Part shown: positions 1 to 9,041 of the stretch, in pieces | Layout: each line of letters begins with the position of its first letter | Position numbering within the stretch: position 1 is the stretch's first letter | NCBI GenBank assembly: GCA_964487565.1 | Contig: CAZARN010000003.1 | Location: forward strand, 124,001-188,000 | Direction of reading: 5' to 3' | DNA: 64,000 bases | DNA from: Phil1 sp964487565 | GTDB lineage: Bacteria > Bacillota > Clostridia > Christensenellales > CAG-138 | Made by a program: the position numbers and the translations under genes | The notes under the pieces: generated by a model | The model's input: the letters and a program-made list of their open reading frames with translations, nothing else | Databases searched by the model: none | What the model was told of the DNA's origin: nothing

Positions 1-49
1 GACACCCCGGGTATGAACCGAGTGCTCTGGCCAACTGAGCTACGCCGCC
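1..49 (-). tRNA. tRNA-Met (CAT), elongator, partial at left edge
   Basis: Read on the minus strand, the 5' half of a tRNA is visible: a seven-base acceptor strand (GGCGGCG), a D-arm with GCTCAG and GCCAGAGC, and a five-pair anticodon stem around the loop TTCATAC, giving anticodon CAT. It closely follows the Bacillus elongator tRNA-Met as I remember it rather than tRNA-Ile2. The T-arm and 3' end lie outside the window. It is the second gene of a tRNA pair after tRNA-fMet. Confidence 0.9.
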
Positions 50-85
50 ATATGAGATGCGCACATCAAATGGTGTGCGCATCAA

Positions 86-161
<76 letters not shown>

Positions 162-187
162 ACGCTTGCCGCTTGACGGCAAACGTT

Positions 188-216
188 ATAATATCATAGT
201 GTGCCGTTGGGGTCAA
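188..216 (-). promoter_or_regulatory. Sigma-A promoter of the tRNA-fMet/tRNA-Met unit
   Basis: On the minus strand, TTGACC (216-211) and TATTAT (193-188) are separated by 17 nt, 26 nt upstream of the tRNA-fMet 5' end. This is a near-consensus housekeeping promoter in the right place for the tRNA pair. Confidence 0.7.
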
Positions 217-373
217 GAGTTTTTTTGCGGTATGCAAAACCAAAGCACGGCGTTGTGTTACAGCATGAGACACAACAGCCAATATTTCGATGTAATCTTT
301 TGCGCAAACTATTGTGACCGTACAGCCAGATGATATATAATAAATGAAAATACTGAACGCTTTCGGAGGTTAT

Positions 374-1243
374 ATGAAACGAGCCTTGTGTTTGGCGCTC
401 TGCTGTCTTGTTACAGTCATGGCGGGCGTGCCGGCGATAGCATCCGGTGTAATGAAGAGCGATGTTGAAACGATACTAACAACAATAAGTACCAATGTTG
501 CGCAAACAGAAGAGATCGCTTCGAGCGTTCAGAAGATAATCGCCTGGCAGCTTGAGGGATCGAACGAGGAGCTTGCGGCCTATAAGGAGGCCGTGGTCAA
601 CGGCACGGAGTATGAGGACACGGGCAGCAGCGATGAGGAGATCGCGGCCAAGGCCGATGAGCTCGATATTTATATCAACCGCGTGTCCGCGCTGAGGGGC
701 GAGGTGGACGCGCTTCAGGCAACGGGGCTTACAAGCGTTGATAAAACCATCGATGCGGCGAAGACGTATTTTTCAAAGCTTGAAACCGCGCTGCGCGATC
801 TTATGGTGATATTCGACTTCTATTTTGCCGAGCAGGACGCCGGTCAGGTGCTTGCGGAGTATAATGAAAAAACCTTCACGGATGACGCCGAGGCCATATC
901 GGAGCTGTATTATGTGATACAGCAGATGACGGACGCGATGGACAAGATCGACTGTCCGGTTTTCATGCAGGAGTGTTTTGACAAATATATAGGCACGACG
1001 CGCAAGTACCTTGCGGTGCTTGAGACCATGTATACGGCCGTGCAGATCGAGGATGTTCTGAGGAGCACCTCGGCAAGCTATCTCATAGGGCGGATGGATA
1101 TAGAGATCGCCAATTGCGAGATAGAGCTTACGGAGCTTTTCAATCTTCAGTATGAAAAGGTCGACGAGCGTCTCAACGGCAACATCGCGACGCTGCGCGC
1201 CGAGCTCGTCAAAAACTGTGAGACGCTTATGGGCGCGCTGTAA
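374..1243 (+). CDS. Secreted helical protein of unknown function
   Basis: 289 residues. The start at 374 is chosen because CGGAGGT sits just upstream; an in-frame ATG at 344 would place that ribosome binding site inside the gene. Residues 1 to about 24 form a typical signal peptide (basic MKR, hydrophobic core, small residues PAIAS before the likely cleavage site). The mature part is acidic and almost wholly predicted helical, with regular heptad-like spacing. No known domain is recognised. A TATAAT at 336-341 with TTGTGA 18 nt upstream may be its promoter. It is followed after 14 nt by the zinc-ribbon protein gene, so the two probably form an operon and may act together at the cell surface. 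Confidence 0.8.
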   Translation: MKRALCLALCCLVTVMAGVPAIASGVMKSDVETILTTISTNVAQTEEIASSVQKIIAWQLEGSNEELAAYKEAVVNGTEYEDTGSSDEEIAAKADELDIYINRVSALRGEVDALQATGLTSVDKTIDAAKTYFSKLETALRDLMVIFDFYFAEQDAGQVLAEYNEKTFTDDAEAISELYYVIQQMTDAMDKIDCPVFMQECFDKYIGTTRKYLAVLETMYTAVQIEDVLRSTSASYLIGRMDIEIANCEIELTELFNLQYEKVDERLNGNIATLRAELVKNCETLMGAL

Positions 1244-1257
1244 AGGAGGGGCAAGCG

Positions 1258-2754
1258 ATGGAGAACATATATTGCAAAAATTGCGGTATACAGCTCAGGG
1301 GCGGTGAAACCTTCTGCCCGATGTGCGGCGCTCCCGTAACGCCGGTCGGTACCGGCGATCAGGGCGCCGGCGCATATATCGATCCCGTGACCGGAAGATA
1401 TACCCCTCCCGGACAGGTTTATTACACACCGACGGATAATCCGGACGCATACGGCACAAATCAATATGCGCCGGGCGCCGCGCAGACGAGCTTCCGCGGG
1501 GCGGACGCGCAGCCCGCGGGCGGATATCAGTCCGGCGAGACTGAAAAAGCCGGCGCGAAGAAGGGGATATTGATCGCCGCCATAGCAGCGGGCGCGGTGA
1601 CGCTTATCGCCGTGCTGGCGATCGCGCTTTCGGGCGGGTCAGGCGCTTCGGGCGCAGGCACGTCCGGCGCGGGTTCCGGCACAGGCGGCGGGGCTGGGCT
1701 GGGCCTTTTCAGCCACGCGCTTTCCGATGACGACCTTCCCGAAGTGACGTATTCATACCTCACCGATGAAAAGAACATAGAGGTCGATTTTGCCGTGGCC
1801 GACACCGTATATCCAAACCTGTATTCCACGATGGACAGCATCGTGAATCTCACGGCCACATCTGAGGGCGGGGAAACGCAGGCCATGGTCAGGGTGGAGA
1901 TACCGGGCTTCACGCAGCCGTATGAGCAAAAAGTGCTGCTGAGCGAGCAGATAACAAAACTGTATATCAAGCCGGCGCTGCTCACGGGCGACCTTGATCT
2001 TTCATCATCCAAGGACGCGCAGCTGAACATCTCCGTGACCGATATCGACACGGGCAAGGTCTACACGCAGGAAACGCGGCAGGTCAAGCTGATGAGCGTA
2101 TACGATTTCTGCCTTTCGGATGACGAATTCGGCGATTATAACCGGTATGACCTTCTCGCGTGGCTCACGCCGGAGTCCGAAGGCATACTCAAGCTTCGCC
2201 GCCTGGCGATAAGCTGGCTTGAAGCGTATACGGACGGCGCGATGAATTCGCTTCCCGGCTATCAGATGACCTGTTTTTCCGGCGATGAATACTATCTCAA
2301 CGTGATCTATCAGGTGCTTGGCATTCAGGCCGCGATGAGCGAGTCCGGCCTGCGTTACAACATGGGTTCGTTCTCCATGACGGAGGGCGCGAATCAGCGC
2401 ATACTCCTTCCGGACGACAGCCTCAAAAGCGAAAGCGGCGTCTGTATTGAAACGGCGATAATCATGGCAAGCGCGATACAAAGCGCGAACATGCACGCGA
2501 TGATAATACTGCCGCCGGGACATGCGCAGGTCGCGATCGAGGACTGGAACAACAGCGGCGATTACTGGCTGCTGGAAACCACGTCGCTTCCGTTCACTGG
2601 CAGCTCAAGCGATATCGACAGCTTCCTGCTTTATCTTGACTCGGACGAATGGCTTTCATATCTGGCCGATCCCTGGGGCGACGGCTCCGGAGCGTGCTTT
2701 GTGCTCGATTGCGACATGGCCGCGCCGCTGGGCATAATCGGTTTCAACAACTGA
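1258..2754 (+). CDS. Zinc-ribbon membrane protein with extracytoplasmic transglutaminase-like domain
   Basis: 498 residues. An N-terminal zinc ribbon (residues 6-24, CxxC...CxxC: CKNC and CPMC) is followed by a Pro/Gly/Tyr-rich linker, one membrane segment near residues 103-127, a Gly/Ser-rich spacer and a large exported domain. Near the C-terminus Cys396 (GVCIETA), His422 (GHAQVAI) and Glu440 (LLETT) are spaced as in transglutaminase-like or protease-like papain folds, so a thiol enzyme is plausible. The start has a good AAAGGAGG site. The zinc ribbon would lie in the cytoplasm and the thiol domain outside. Function unknown; the transglutaminase assignment is an inference from residue order, not a search. 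Confidence 0.75.
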   Translation: MENIYCKNCGIQLRGGETFCPMCGAPVTPVGTGDQGAGAYIDPVTGRYTPPGQVYYTPTDNPDAYGTNQYAPGAAQTSFRGADAQPAGGYQSGETEKAGAKKGILIAAIAAGAVTLIAVLAIALSGGSGASGAGTSGAGSGTGGGAGLGLFSHALSDDDLPEVTYSYLTDEKNIEVDFAVADTVYPNLYSTMDSIVNLTATSEGGETQAMVRVEIPGFTQPYEQKVLLSEQITKLYIKPALLTGDLDLSSSKDAQLNISVTDIDTGKVYTQETRQVKLMSVYDFCLSDDEFGDYNRYDLLAWLTPESEGILKLRRLAISWLEAYTDGAMNSLPGYQMTCFSGDEYYLNVIYQVLGIQAAMSESGLRYNMGSFSMTEGANQRILLPDDSLKSESGVCIETAIIMASAIQSANMHAMIILPPGHAQVAIEDWNNSGDYWLLETTSLPFTGSSSDIDSFLLYLDSDEWLSYLADPWGDGSGACFVLDCDMAAPLGIIGFNN

Positions 2755-2772
2755 GCGCATTATGTTATAATG

Positions 2773-2798
2773 ATCCCGGATGCTGTCGCATCTGGGAT
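2773..2798 (+). terminator. Hairpin between zinc-ribbon gene and reductase gene
   Basis: ATCCCGGATGC and GCATCTGGGAT form an 11-bp stem (one G.T pair) with loop TGTC, 18 nt after the preceding stop codon, followed by TTTATATT. It could terminate the two-gene unit or act as an attenuator for the reductase gene that starts at 2819. Confidence 0.5.
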
Positions 2799-2818
2799 TT
2801 ATATTGCATGGAGGTTTT

Positions 2819-3847
2819 ATGAAAAAGATTCGCCTTGGCCGCACGGGACTGATGGTTACGGATGTATCGTTCGGCGCGCTGCCCATCCAGCGCATCGACG
2901 CGCAAAGCGCGGTTAAGCTTCTGAGACGCGCATATGACGGCGGCATAAATTATTTTGACACCGCGAACATGTATTCGGACAGCGAGTATAAGCTCGGTCT
3001 GGCGCTTTCGGATGTGAGGCACGATATCGTCATATCCACAAAGACGGGCGCGACGGACAAAAAGACCGCCCTCGCGCACATAGAGAACAGCTTAATGATG
3101 CTCAGAACCGATTATATCGATATCCTGCAGCTGCACAATCCCGCGGTGCTTCCGGACAGGGACGACCCGGACAGCGCGTATGCCGCGGCGCTTGAAATGA
3201 AGAAAAAAGGCTTTGTACGCCATATCGGCATTTCAAACCACCGCATGAACATCGCCGTTGCGGCGATAGAATCCGGCGATTATGAAACGCTGCAATTCCC
3301 GTTCAGCTATATCGCGTCGAAGGAGGAGCTGAAGCTTCCCGGCCTTTGCAGGGAAGCCGACATGGGCTTCATCGCGATGAAGGGGCTTGCGGGCGGCCTT
3401 TTGAACAACGCCGCGGCCTGCGCGGCGTTCATGAGGCAATATGACAACGTGGCGCCGATATGGGGAATACAGCGCGAAAGCGAGCTTGAAGAGTTTCTCG
3501 CCCTCGGCGCAATGGATGAGATACCGGTCACGGCGGAGCTTGAAGCCGTTATGGAGCGCGACAGGAAGGAGCTTTCGGGCAATTTCTGCCGCAGCTGCGG
3601 CTATTGCCTGCCGTGTCCTGCCGGGATAGATATCCCACAGGCCGCGCGTATGAACTGTCTCATCCGCCGCGCGCCGATGGCGCAGTATATGACGAAGGAG
3701 TATCGCGAAAAGATGCACCGGATCGACGCATGTCTCAACTGCCGCGCGTGCGCCTCACGCTGCCCGTATCAGCTTGACACGCCGAACCTGCTCAAGCTGA
3801 TGCTCAGGGATTATGATGAAATGTATGAAAAATACGGTGAGAAATAA
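2819..3847 (+). CDS. Aldo/keto reductase with C-terminal 4Fe-4S motifs
   Basis: 342 residues. The start at 2819 follows GGAGGTTTT; an upstream in-frame ATG lacks a site. Residues 1 to about 250 are an aldo-keto reductase barrel with the tetrad residues visible: Asp and Tyr in YFDTANMY, Lys in STKTG and His in QLHNP. The C-terminus carries two cysteine clusters, CRSCGYCLPCP and CLNCRACASRCP, typical of ferredoxin-like 4Fe-4S binding in the clostridial aldo/keto reductase-ferredoxin fusion family. It probably reduces a carbonyl substrate and may exchange electrons with ferredoxin; the substrate cannot be told. It ends 3 bp from the stop of the convergent PIG-L gene, with no terminator between. 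Confidence 0.9.
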   Translation: MKKIRLGRTGLMVTDVSFGALPIQRIDAQSAVKLLRRAYDGGINYFDTANMYSDSEYKLGLALSDVRHDIVISTKTGATDKKTALAHIENSLMMLRTDYIDILQLHNPAVLPDRDDPDSAYAAALEMKKKGFVRHIGISNHRMNIAVAAIESGDYETLQFPFSYIASKEELKLPGLCREADMGFIAMKGLAGGLLNNAAACAAFMRQYDNVAPIWGIQRESELEEFLALGAMDEIPVTAELEAVMERDRKELSGNFCRSCGYCLPCPAGIDIPQAARMNCLIRRAPMAQYMTKEYREKMHRIDACLNCRACASRCPYQLDTPNLLKLMLRDYDEMYEKYGEK

Positions 3848-3850
3848 GCT

Positions 3851-4609
3851 TCACCATCGCGAGGCCTCCGGCAGACAGTGCGCGCGCGCGGCCGTCAGTC
3901 CGCGGTAGCCTTCAGCTTTTGCCGAAAAGCGCCGCAGGGCGAAGCCCGACGAGCGAAGGGCGTTATAGAGCATGACGTCGTCAATGAACGCCGTGTCGAA
4001 CTGGCTTTTGTGGCATTCGAGCGCGCTTCGCCGCGCGGAGGCGAAACCGCGCACCGAAATGAATGCGTTCGGCCTGTCCGTGCCGTAAAGATAAAGCGCG
4101 CGCGGCTCGTGCGCGCCGTTGACGCCGACGGACGCCATAACGGAAGCGTAGGGCGCAAGGCAAAGCGCGTATTTTGCGGCGCGGCCGGTCTTTATGTGAT
4201 CGGCATGGCATTCCGAGATCACGTCCGGATCGGGCGCGAACACCGCATCGGGCTTGAGGCGGACGATCTCCCGCGCTATCGCGCGGGCGCATTCGTCCTC
4301 GCCGTAACAGCCTGCGTCCGAAAAGCCAAGGCACGATACGCCGCTGACGCCGAGCAACGCCGCGGAAGCCTCAGCCTCCGCAAATCGCCTTTCGGCAAGC
4401 GCGCGGCCTGCAAGCGAAGGGTCGGCCGTGCCCATCGCGCCGTCGGTCACGATGAGGAAATATACCTCCTTGCCCATTGAGACGAGCTTTTTCACCGTCG
4501 GCGCGCAAAACACCTCGATATCGTCCGGATGAGGCCCGATGAACAAAAAACGTCCGAGACTTTCTATGCGCGGCAGGGGGAGCCTGCTTTTGAGGATGAA
4601 GTCAAACAT
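3851..4609 (-). CDS. PIG-L family deacetylase
   Basis: 252 residues. The family zinc motif HPDD is at residues 27-30 (GPHPDDIE), and a second ligand histidine lies in ECHADHIKTG. PIG-L/LmbE enzymes are zinc-dependent N-deacetylases acting on N-acetyl amino sugars or their conjugates. The start has AAGGAGG upstream. The gene is divergent from the PAP2-type gene at 4683 and convergent with the reductase gene. A second PIG-L gene lies at 43128. Substrate unknown. Confidence 0.88.
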   Translation of the reverse strand: MFDFILKSRLPLPRIESLGRFLFIGPHPDDIEVFCAPTVKKLVSMGKEVYFLIVTDGAMGTADPSLAGRALAERRFAEAEASAALLGVSGVSCLGFSDAGCYGEDECARAIAREIVRLKPDAVFAPDPDVISECHADHIKTGRAAKYALCLAPYASVMASVGVNGAHEPRALYLYGTDRPNAFISVRGFASARRSALECHKSQFDTAFIDDVMLYNALRSSGFALRRFSAKAEGYRGLTAARAHCLPEASRW

Positions 4610-4682
4610 TTGTCAAGCCTCCTTGTGAAAGGATGAATAAAGTATAACACCGGCGGCGTGCATTACGCCATGGAGAAAAAAC

Positions 4683-5357
4683 ATGATAGATCCGCGCTGT
4701 GCATTTTCAAAAAGGGGAATTGTTGCGCTTGTGCTGCTTCTTGCGGCGCAGTTTTTTGCATACCTTGTGCCGACTGTATTCACGCAGTATCTCACGCTGC
4801 ACGACATAACCCTCCCGCTTGACGCGAAGATACCGTTCATACCGGCGTTTTTGATACCGTATGTGCTGGTTTTCATCGAGTGGGGCTATATTTATATGCT
4901 TTCTCCGTCCATGGGGGAGGAGCGCTTCGGGCGTTTCCTCGCCGCGATCGTTATGGGGCTTGCGGCGGCGTTTGCAACGTTTTTGCTTTATCCGACGACC
5001 TATACCCGGCCCGAGGTCACCGGCGACGGCTTTTTTGCGTTTGCCATGCGCACGATATACGGCGTGGATCAGCCCTCGCGCTGTCTGCCGTCGCTGCATT
5101 GCTTCCTCGTGTGGATGGACTGGCGGCTAGTTTCGTTTGATGAGCGCGTGCCGAAATGGCTTCGCGTCACGACTTTTGCCCTTATGCTAATAACGCTGCC
5201 GACCACGCTGCTCGTCAAGCAGCATGTTGTCGTCGACGTGCCGGCGGGGGTTCTTCTTGCCGAGGCGGCGTGGCGCATTGCGCCGAAAACCGGGCTTCCC
5301 GCCGCGTTATACGCGCTGTATGAAAAAATCGCGGGGCGTGTGGCGAAAAAGCTTTGA
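4683..5357 (+). CDS. PAP2-superfamily membrane phosphatase-like protein
   Basis: 224 residues with about six hydrophobic segments. The PAP2 motifs PSLH (near residue 138) and KQHVVVDVPAG (near residue 180) are present; these contain the two histidines and the aspartate used in catalysis by PAP2 phosphatases. The first motif (KxxxxxxRP) is not obvious, so activity is uncertain. Members hydrolyse lipid phosphates or act in lipid head-group exchange; inositol phosphorylceramide synthase-like proteins share this size and layout. The start is supported by GGAG nine nt upstream. Confidence 0.75.
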   Translation: MIDPRCAFSKRGIVALVLLLAAQFFAYLVPTVFTQYLTLHDITLPLDAKIPFIPAFLIPYVLVFIEWGYIYMLSPSMGEERFGRFLAAIVMGLAAAFATFLLYPTTYTRPEVTGDGFFAFAMRTIYGVDQPSRCLPSLHCFLVWMDWRLVSFDERVPKWLRVTTFALMLITLPTTLLVKQHVVVDVPAGVLLAEAAWRIAPKTGLPAALYALYEKIAGRVAKKL

Positions 5358-5387
5358 TATGCACATAAATTTCACATTGACGTCACG

Positions 5388-5416
5388 CCGCGCGCGGGCA
5401 TCGGATCTGCGCGCGG
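5388..5416. promoter_or_regulatory. Perfect 8-bp inverted repeat upstream of RND transporter
   Basis: CCGCGCGC (5388-5395) and GCGCGCGG (5409-5416) are exact inverted repeats with a 13-nt spacer. TATAAT follows at 5420-5425, so the repeat covers where the -35 element would be. It could be an operator for the RND gene. A terminator is less likely because no T-run follows. Confidence 0.4.
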
Positions 5417-5462
5417 TGCTATAATTTTAAGAAATTCTGAATTTCCCGGAGGATATGAACCA

Positions 5463-8400
5463 ATGCCGACCCTGAGCGCAAAACGACCGCTTACGATATT
5501 CGTGTGCGTGATACTTGTGATAACGCTGGGCGTGATCTCTTTCACCAAAATGCCCACGACGCTCCTGCCTGAGTTTGAGCTTCCGTATGTCGTCGTGTAT
5601 GCGACATATCCGGGCGCGGGGGCCGAAAAGGTCGAGGCCGCGCTGACAAAACCGCTCGAGGGGGCGCTTTCATCCACAGGCGGGCTCGAGAACATATCGA
5701 GCATTTCCTCCGACAACCTTTCGCTTATAATAATGCAGTTCGCGTATTCCACGAACATGGACAGCGCGCTGATCGAAATGAACGGCAACATAGACCTCAT
5801 CAAGGGTTATCTTGACGACGCGGTATCGTCGCCGACGCTCATGCGCATAGACCCTGATATGCTGCCGGTGATCGTCGCGGCGGTGAGCGTTGACGGGCTT
5901 GACGCGGCGGGAACATCCGATTATGTTGAGGAGACGGTCGAGCCGGCGCTTGAGCGCGTGGACGGCGTTGCCGATGTTTCCGCGACGGGGCTTGTAAGCT
6001 CCACCGTGCGCGTCACCTTCGATGAGAACAAGCTTGACGCTCTTCAGCAGAAATTCGACGATTCCGTGCGCGATGGTTTTGCGGACGGATACAAGCAGCT
6101 CGAGGATTCGCAGGAGGAGATAACCTCCGGCGCGGACGAACTTACAGACGCGGAAAAAACGCTCAGCGACAGCCGCGCAAAAGCGGATCGCGAATTTGCC
6201 GCCAAGGCAAAGGAGCTTAAAAGCGCGCGCGCGCAGATCGAGGACGGCATAGCTCAGATCGACGAAGGCCTTGCCGCCATAGACGCCGGATATGCGCCGG
6301 AAAGCCAGCGCGCGGAGCTTGAGGCGCAAAAGACCGCCCTTGAGGATAAGCTCAAGGATGTGGAAGCGGGCGAGGCGGCGCTCAAGCAGGCGAAGAAGGA
6401 AACATACGCGAAGCTTGACGACGCGGCGGCGCAGCTTGAGGATTCAAAAACGCAGCTTGACGACGCCAGGACCCAGCTTGAAGACGGCCGCAAGGAGCTT
6501 GACGATGCGCTTGAGGCGGCGCTTGACGCGGCGGACGTGCGCTCGATGATCACGCAGTCCATGCTTTCGGGCATAATAACCGCGGGCAATATATCCTTCC
6601 CCGCAGGCTATGTCGTTGAGGACGGGGAGAAGCTTTCGGTGAAGGTCGGGGCGGAGTTTGCCTCCCTGGATGAGATAAGCGACCTCATGCTGTTTGACAG
6701 CGGCGATGTTGCGGGCGAGGTGCATGTAAGCGACATCGCAACGGTCGAGCTTACGGATGATTCCGGCGAAAACTACGCGAAGATAAACGGTCAGGACGGA
6801 ATACTGGTGACCGTCAACAAGCAAAGCTCCGCGGGGACGACGACCGTATCCTCGGACGTGCGCACCGCCATCGACAAGCTTGAGGCAAACGGCGACGGCG
6901 TGAACGTGACGGTGCTTTCCGATCAGGGCGTCTATATAGAGATCGTCGTCAAAAGCGTGATCGAGAACCTCCTCATCGGCGCGGTGCTCGCGATCCTCAT
7001 CCTGCTGCTCTTCCTTCGCAGCGCGCGGCCGACGTTCATCGTCGCCGTGTCAATACCGGTGAGTCTGCTTCTTGCCGTAACCCTGATGTACTTTTTCGAC
7101 ATCTCGCTCAACCTCATCTCGCTTTGCGGGCTTGCGATGGGCGTCGGCATGCTCGTTGACAACAGCATAGTCGTCATAGAAAACATATACAGACTGCGCG
7201 CGGAGGGCATGAGTACCCTTCAGGCGGCGGTTCGCGGCGCGAAGGAGGTCGCGGGGGCGATAACCGCCTCCACGCTCACCACGGTGTGCGTGTTCCTGCC
7301 GATCGTTTTCACGGATGGGCTTTCAAAAGAGCTGTTCATGGATATGGGCCTTACGATAGCCTTCGCGCTCATCGCTTCACTCATCGTTGCGATGACGTTC
7401 GTGCCCGCCGCCGGCAGCATGCTGCTTGAGCGCGGCGCGAAGAAGGAAACGAAGGTATACGAAGCTTTCGTGAACGCATACGAGCGCGCGCTGCGCTTCA
7501 CGCTGCGCCACAAGGCGTATATAATCATCATCGTTGTGGCGCTGCTCGGCGTGAGCGTCTACGGGGCGTTCACGGCCGGTACCGCGTTCCTGCCGGAGAG
7601 CGACAGCTTGCAGCTCATCATTTCCGCATCGGTGGACGACGGGTATTCACAGGATGATGCGCGAAGCCTCATGGATGAAACGGCACAAAGGATACTTTCC
7701 GTGGAGGGCGTGTCGGACGTCGGCATAATGAGCGGCGGGATGAGCTTCTCCTCCGCGATGGGCAGCGGCTCGGGCGGCAGCTATTCGATATACGCGGTGC
7801 TCGACGAGAACAGATCCGTGACAAGCATGGAGATATCCCGCGAGATCGAAGCTAAAACGGCGGATCTGCCCTGCGAGATATCGATAGTCAGCGGGAGCAT
7901 GGATATATCCTCGCTGATGGAAAGCGGTATAAGCATAGACATCGAGGGGGATGATCTTGATGAGCTGCGCACGTGCGCGCGCGATATCGCGGATATCGCG
8001 GCCTCCGTGGAGGGCGTCGCGTCCGTCAACGACGGCATCGGCGAAACCACGCCCGAATATGTGATAACCGTCGACAAGCAGGCGGCAATGAGCTATTCGC
8101 TGACGACGGCCCAGGTTTACAGCGCCGTGAGCACGGCGCTCACGGGTGAAACCACCGCGACGAGCGTCACCGTCGGCGGCACGGACGCGGATATCGTGGT
8201 GGCCGCGGCGGAGGACGCCGCATATACCCGCGACACGCTTTCCGATCTTATGATCGAGGGCAAGAACAGCGACGGTGAAAGCGTTAAGGTGCGCCTTGGG
8301 GATATCGCCTCCTTCAGCGTGGGCGAAAGCCAGCGCAGCATCAAGCACGATCAGGGCACGCGCACCCTTTCGGTGACGGCCGCCGTGGATTCGGAGCATA

Positions 8401-9023
8401 ACATCGGCCTTGTGAGCAGGCAGCTTGAATCGGCCCTTGCCGCATACGACCTGCCGGACGGCTATACGATGCAGATATCCGGCGAGAGCGCAACGATAAA
8501 CGATACGCTTTCAGACCTTATCGATATGGCGCTGCTTGCGCTGCTGCTGATATATCTTATCATGGTGGCGCAGTTCCAAAGCCTGCTTTCGCCGTTCATC
8601 GTCATGTTCACGATACCGCTTGCCTTCACGGGCGGACTGCTGCTGCAATGGGCGTGCGGATTTGAGGTGAGCGTGATCTCCATGCTGGGACTTCTCGTGC
8701 TTTTCGGCGTGGTGGTCAACAACGGCATAGTGTTCGTGGATTGCGCGAACGGGATATACGCAGAGACCGGTGACAAGCGTGAAAGCCTTGTCGCAGCCGG
8801 GCGCAGGCGTATGCGGCCGATACTGATGACGACGCTCACGACCGTGCTCGCGCTTGTCACGATGTGCTTCGGCCTCGGCACCGGCGCAGACCTGTTGCAG
8901 CCGATGGCGGTGGTTCTTGTGGGCGGTCTTGTTTACGGGACGCTGCTCACGCTTTTCATCGTGCCTGTGTTTTATGACTTGCTTCGCCGTAAACCGCCCC
9001 GCGTGGTGAAGGTGGACGAATAA
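5463..9023 (+). CDS. RND-family efflux permease with coiled-coil insertion
   Basis: 1186 residues, with the AcrB/SwrC-type layout: an N-terminal membrane helix, a large external domain, a block of membrane helices near residues 500-660, a second external domain and a C-terminal helix block. The fourth-helix motif GMLVDNSIVVIENI carries the proton-relay aspartate. Between about residues 212 and 360 the first external domain holds an extra, highly charged stretch with repeated Q-L-x-D and E-L-x-D heptads, a long coiled coil. No membrane-fusion (adaptor) gene is adjacent, so the coiled coil may take over part of that role. The start is placed at 5463 with GGAGGA nine nt upstream. Substrate unknown; SwrC-like exporters handle lipopeptides or drugs. 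Confidence 0.9.
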   Translation: MPTLSAKRPLTIFVCVILVITLGVISFTKMPTTLLPEFELPYVVVYATYPGAGAEKVEAALTKPLEGALSSTGGLENISSISSDNLSLIIMQFAYSTNMDSALIEMNGNIDLIKGYLDDAVSSPTLMRIDPDMLPVIVAAVSVDGLDAAGTSDYVEETVEPALERVDGVADVSATGLVSSTVRVTFDENKLDALQQKFDDSVRDGFADGYKQLEDSQEEITSGADELTDAEKTLSDSRAKADREFAAKAKELKSARAQIEDGIAQIDEGLAAIDAGYAPESQRAELEAQKTALEDKLKDVEAGEAALKQAKKETYAKLDDAAAQLEDSKTQLDDARTQLEDGRKELDDALEAALDAADVRSMITQSMLSGIITAGNISFPAGYVVEDGEKLSVKVGAEFASLDEISDLMLFDSGDVAGEVHVSDIATVELTDDSGENYAKINGQDGILVTVNKQSSAGTTTVSSDVRTAIDKLEANGDGVNVTVLSDQGVYIEIVVKSVIENLLIGAVLAILILLLFLRSARPTFIVAVSIPVSLLLAVTLMYFFDISLNLISLCGLAMGVGMLVDNSIVVIENIYRLRAEGMSTLQAAVRGAKEVAGAITASTLTTVCVFLPIVFTDGLSKELFMDMGLTIAFALIASLIVAMTFVPAAGSMLLERGAKKETKVYEAFVNAYERALRFTLRHKAYIIIIVVALLGVSVYGAFTAGTAFLPESDSLQLIISASVDDGYSQDDARSLMDETAQRILSVEGVSDVGIMSGGMSFSSAMGSGSGGSYSIYAVLDENRSVTSMEISREIEAKTADLPCEISIVSGSMDISSLMESGISIDIEGDDLDELRTCARDIADIAASVEGVASVNDGIGETTPEYVITVDKQAAMSYSLTTAQVYSAVSTALTGETTATSVTVGGTDADIVVAAAEDAAYTRDTLSDLMIEGKNSDGESVKVRLGDIASFSVGESQRSIKHDQGTRTLSVTAAVDSEHNIGLVSRQLESALAAYDLPDGYTMQISGESATINDTLSDLIDMALLALLLIYLIMVAQFQSLLSPFIVMFTIPLAFTGGLLLQWACGFEVSVISMLGLLVLFGVVVNNGIVFVDCANGIYAETGDKRESLVAAGRRRMRPILMTTLTTVLALVTMCFGLGTGADLLQPMAVVLVGGLVYGTLLTLFIVPVFYDLLRRKPPRVVKVDE

Positions 9024-9041
9024 ACCGAAACGGAGAGGGAA

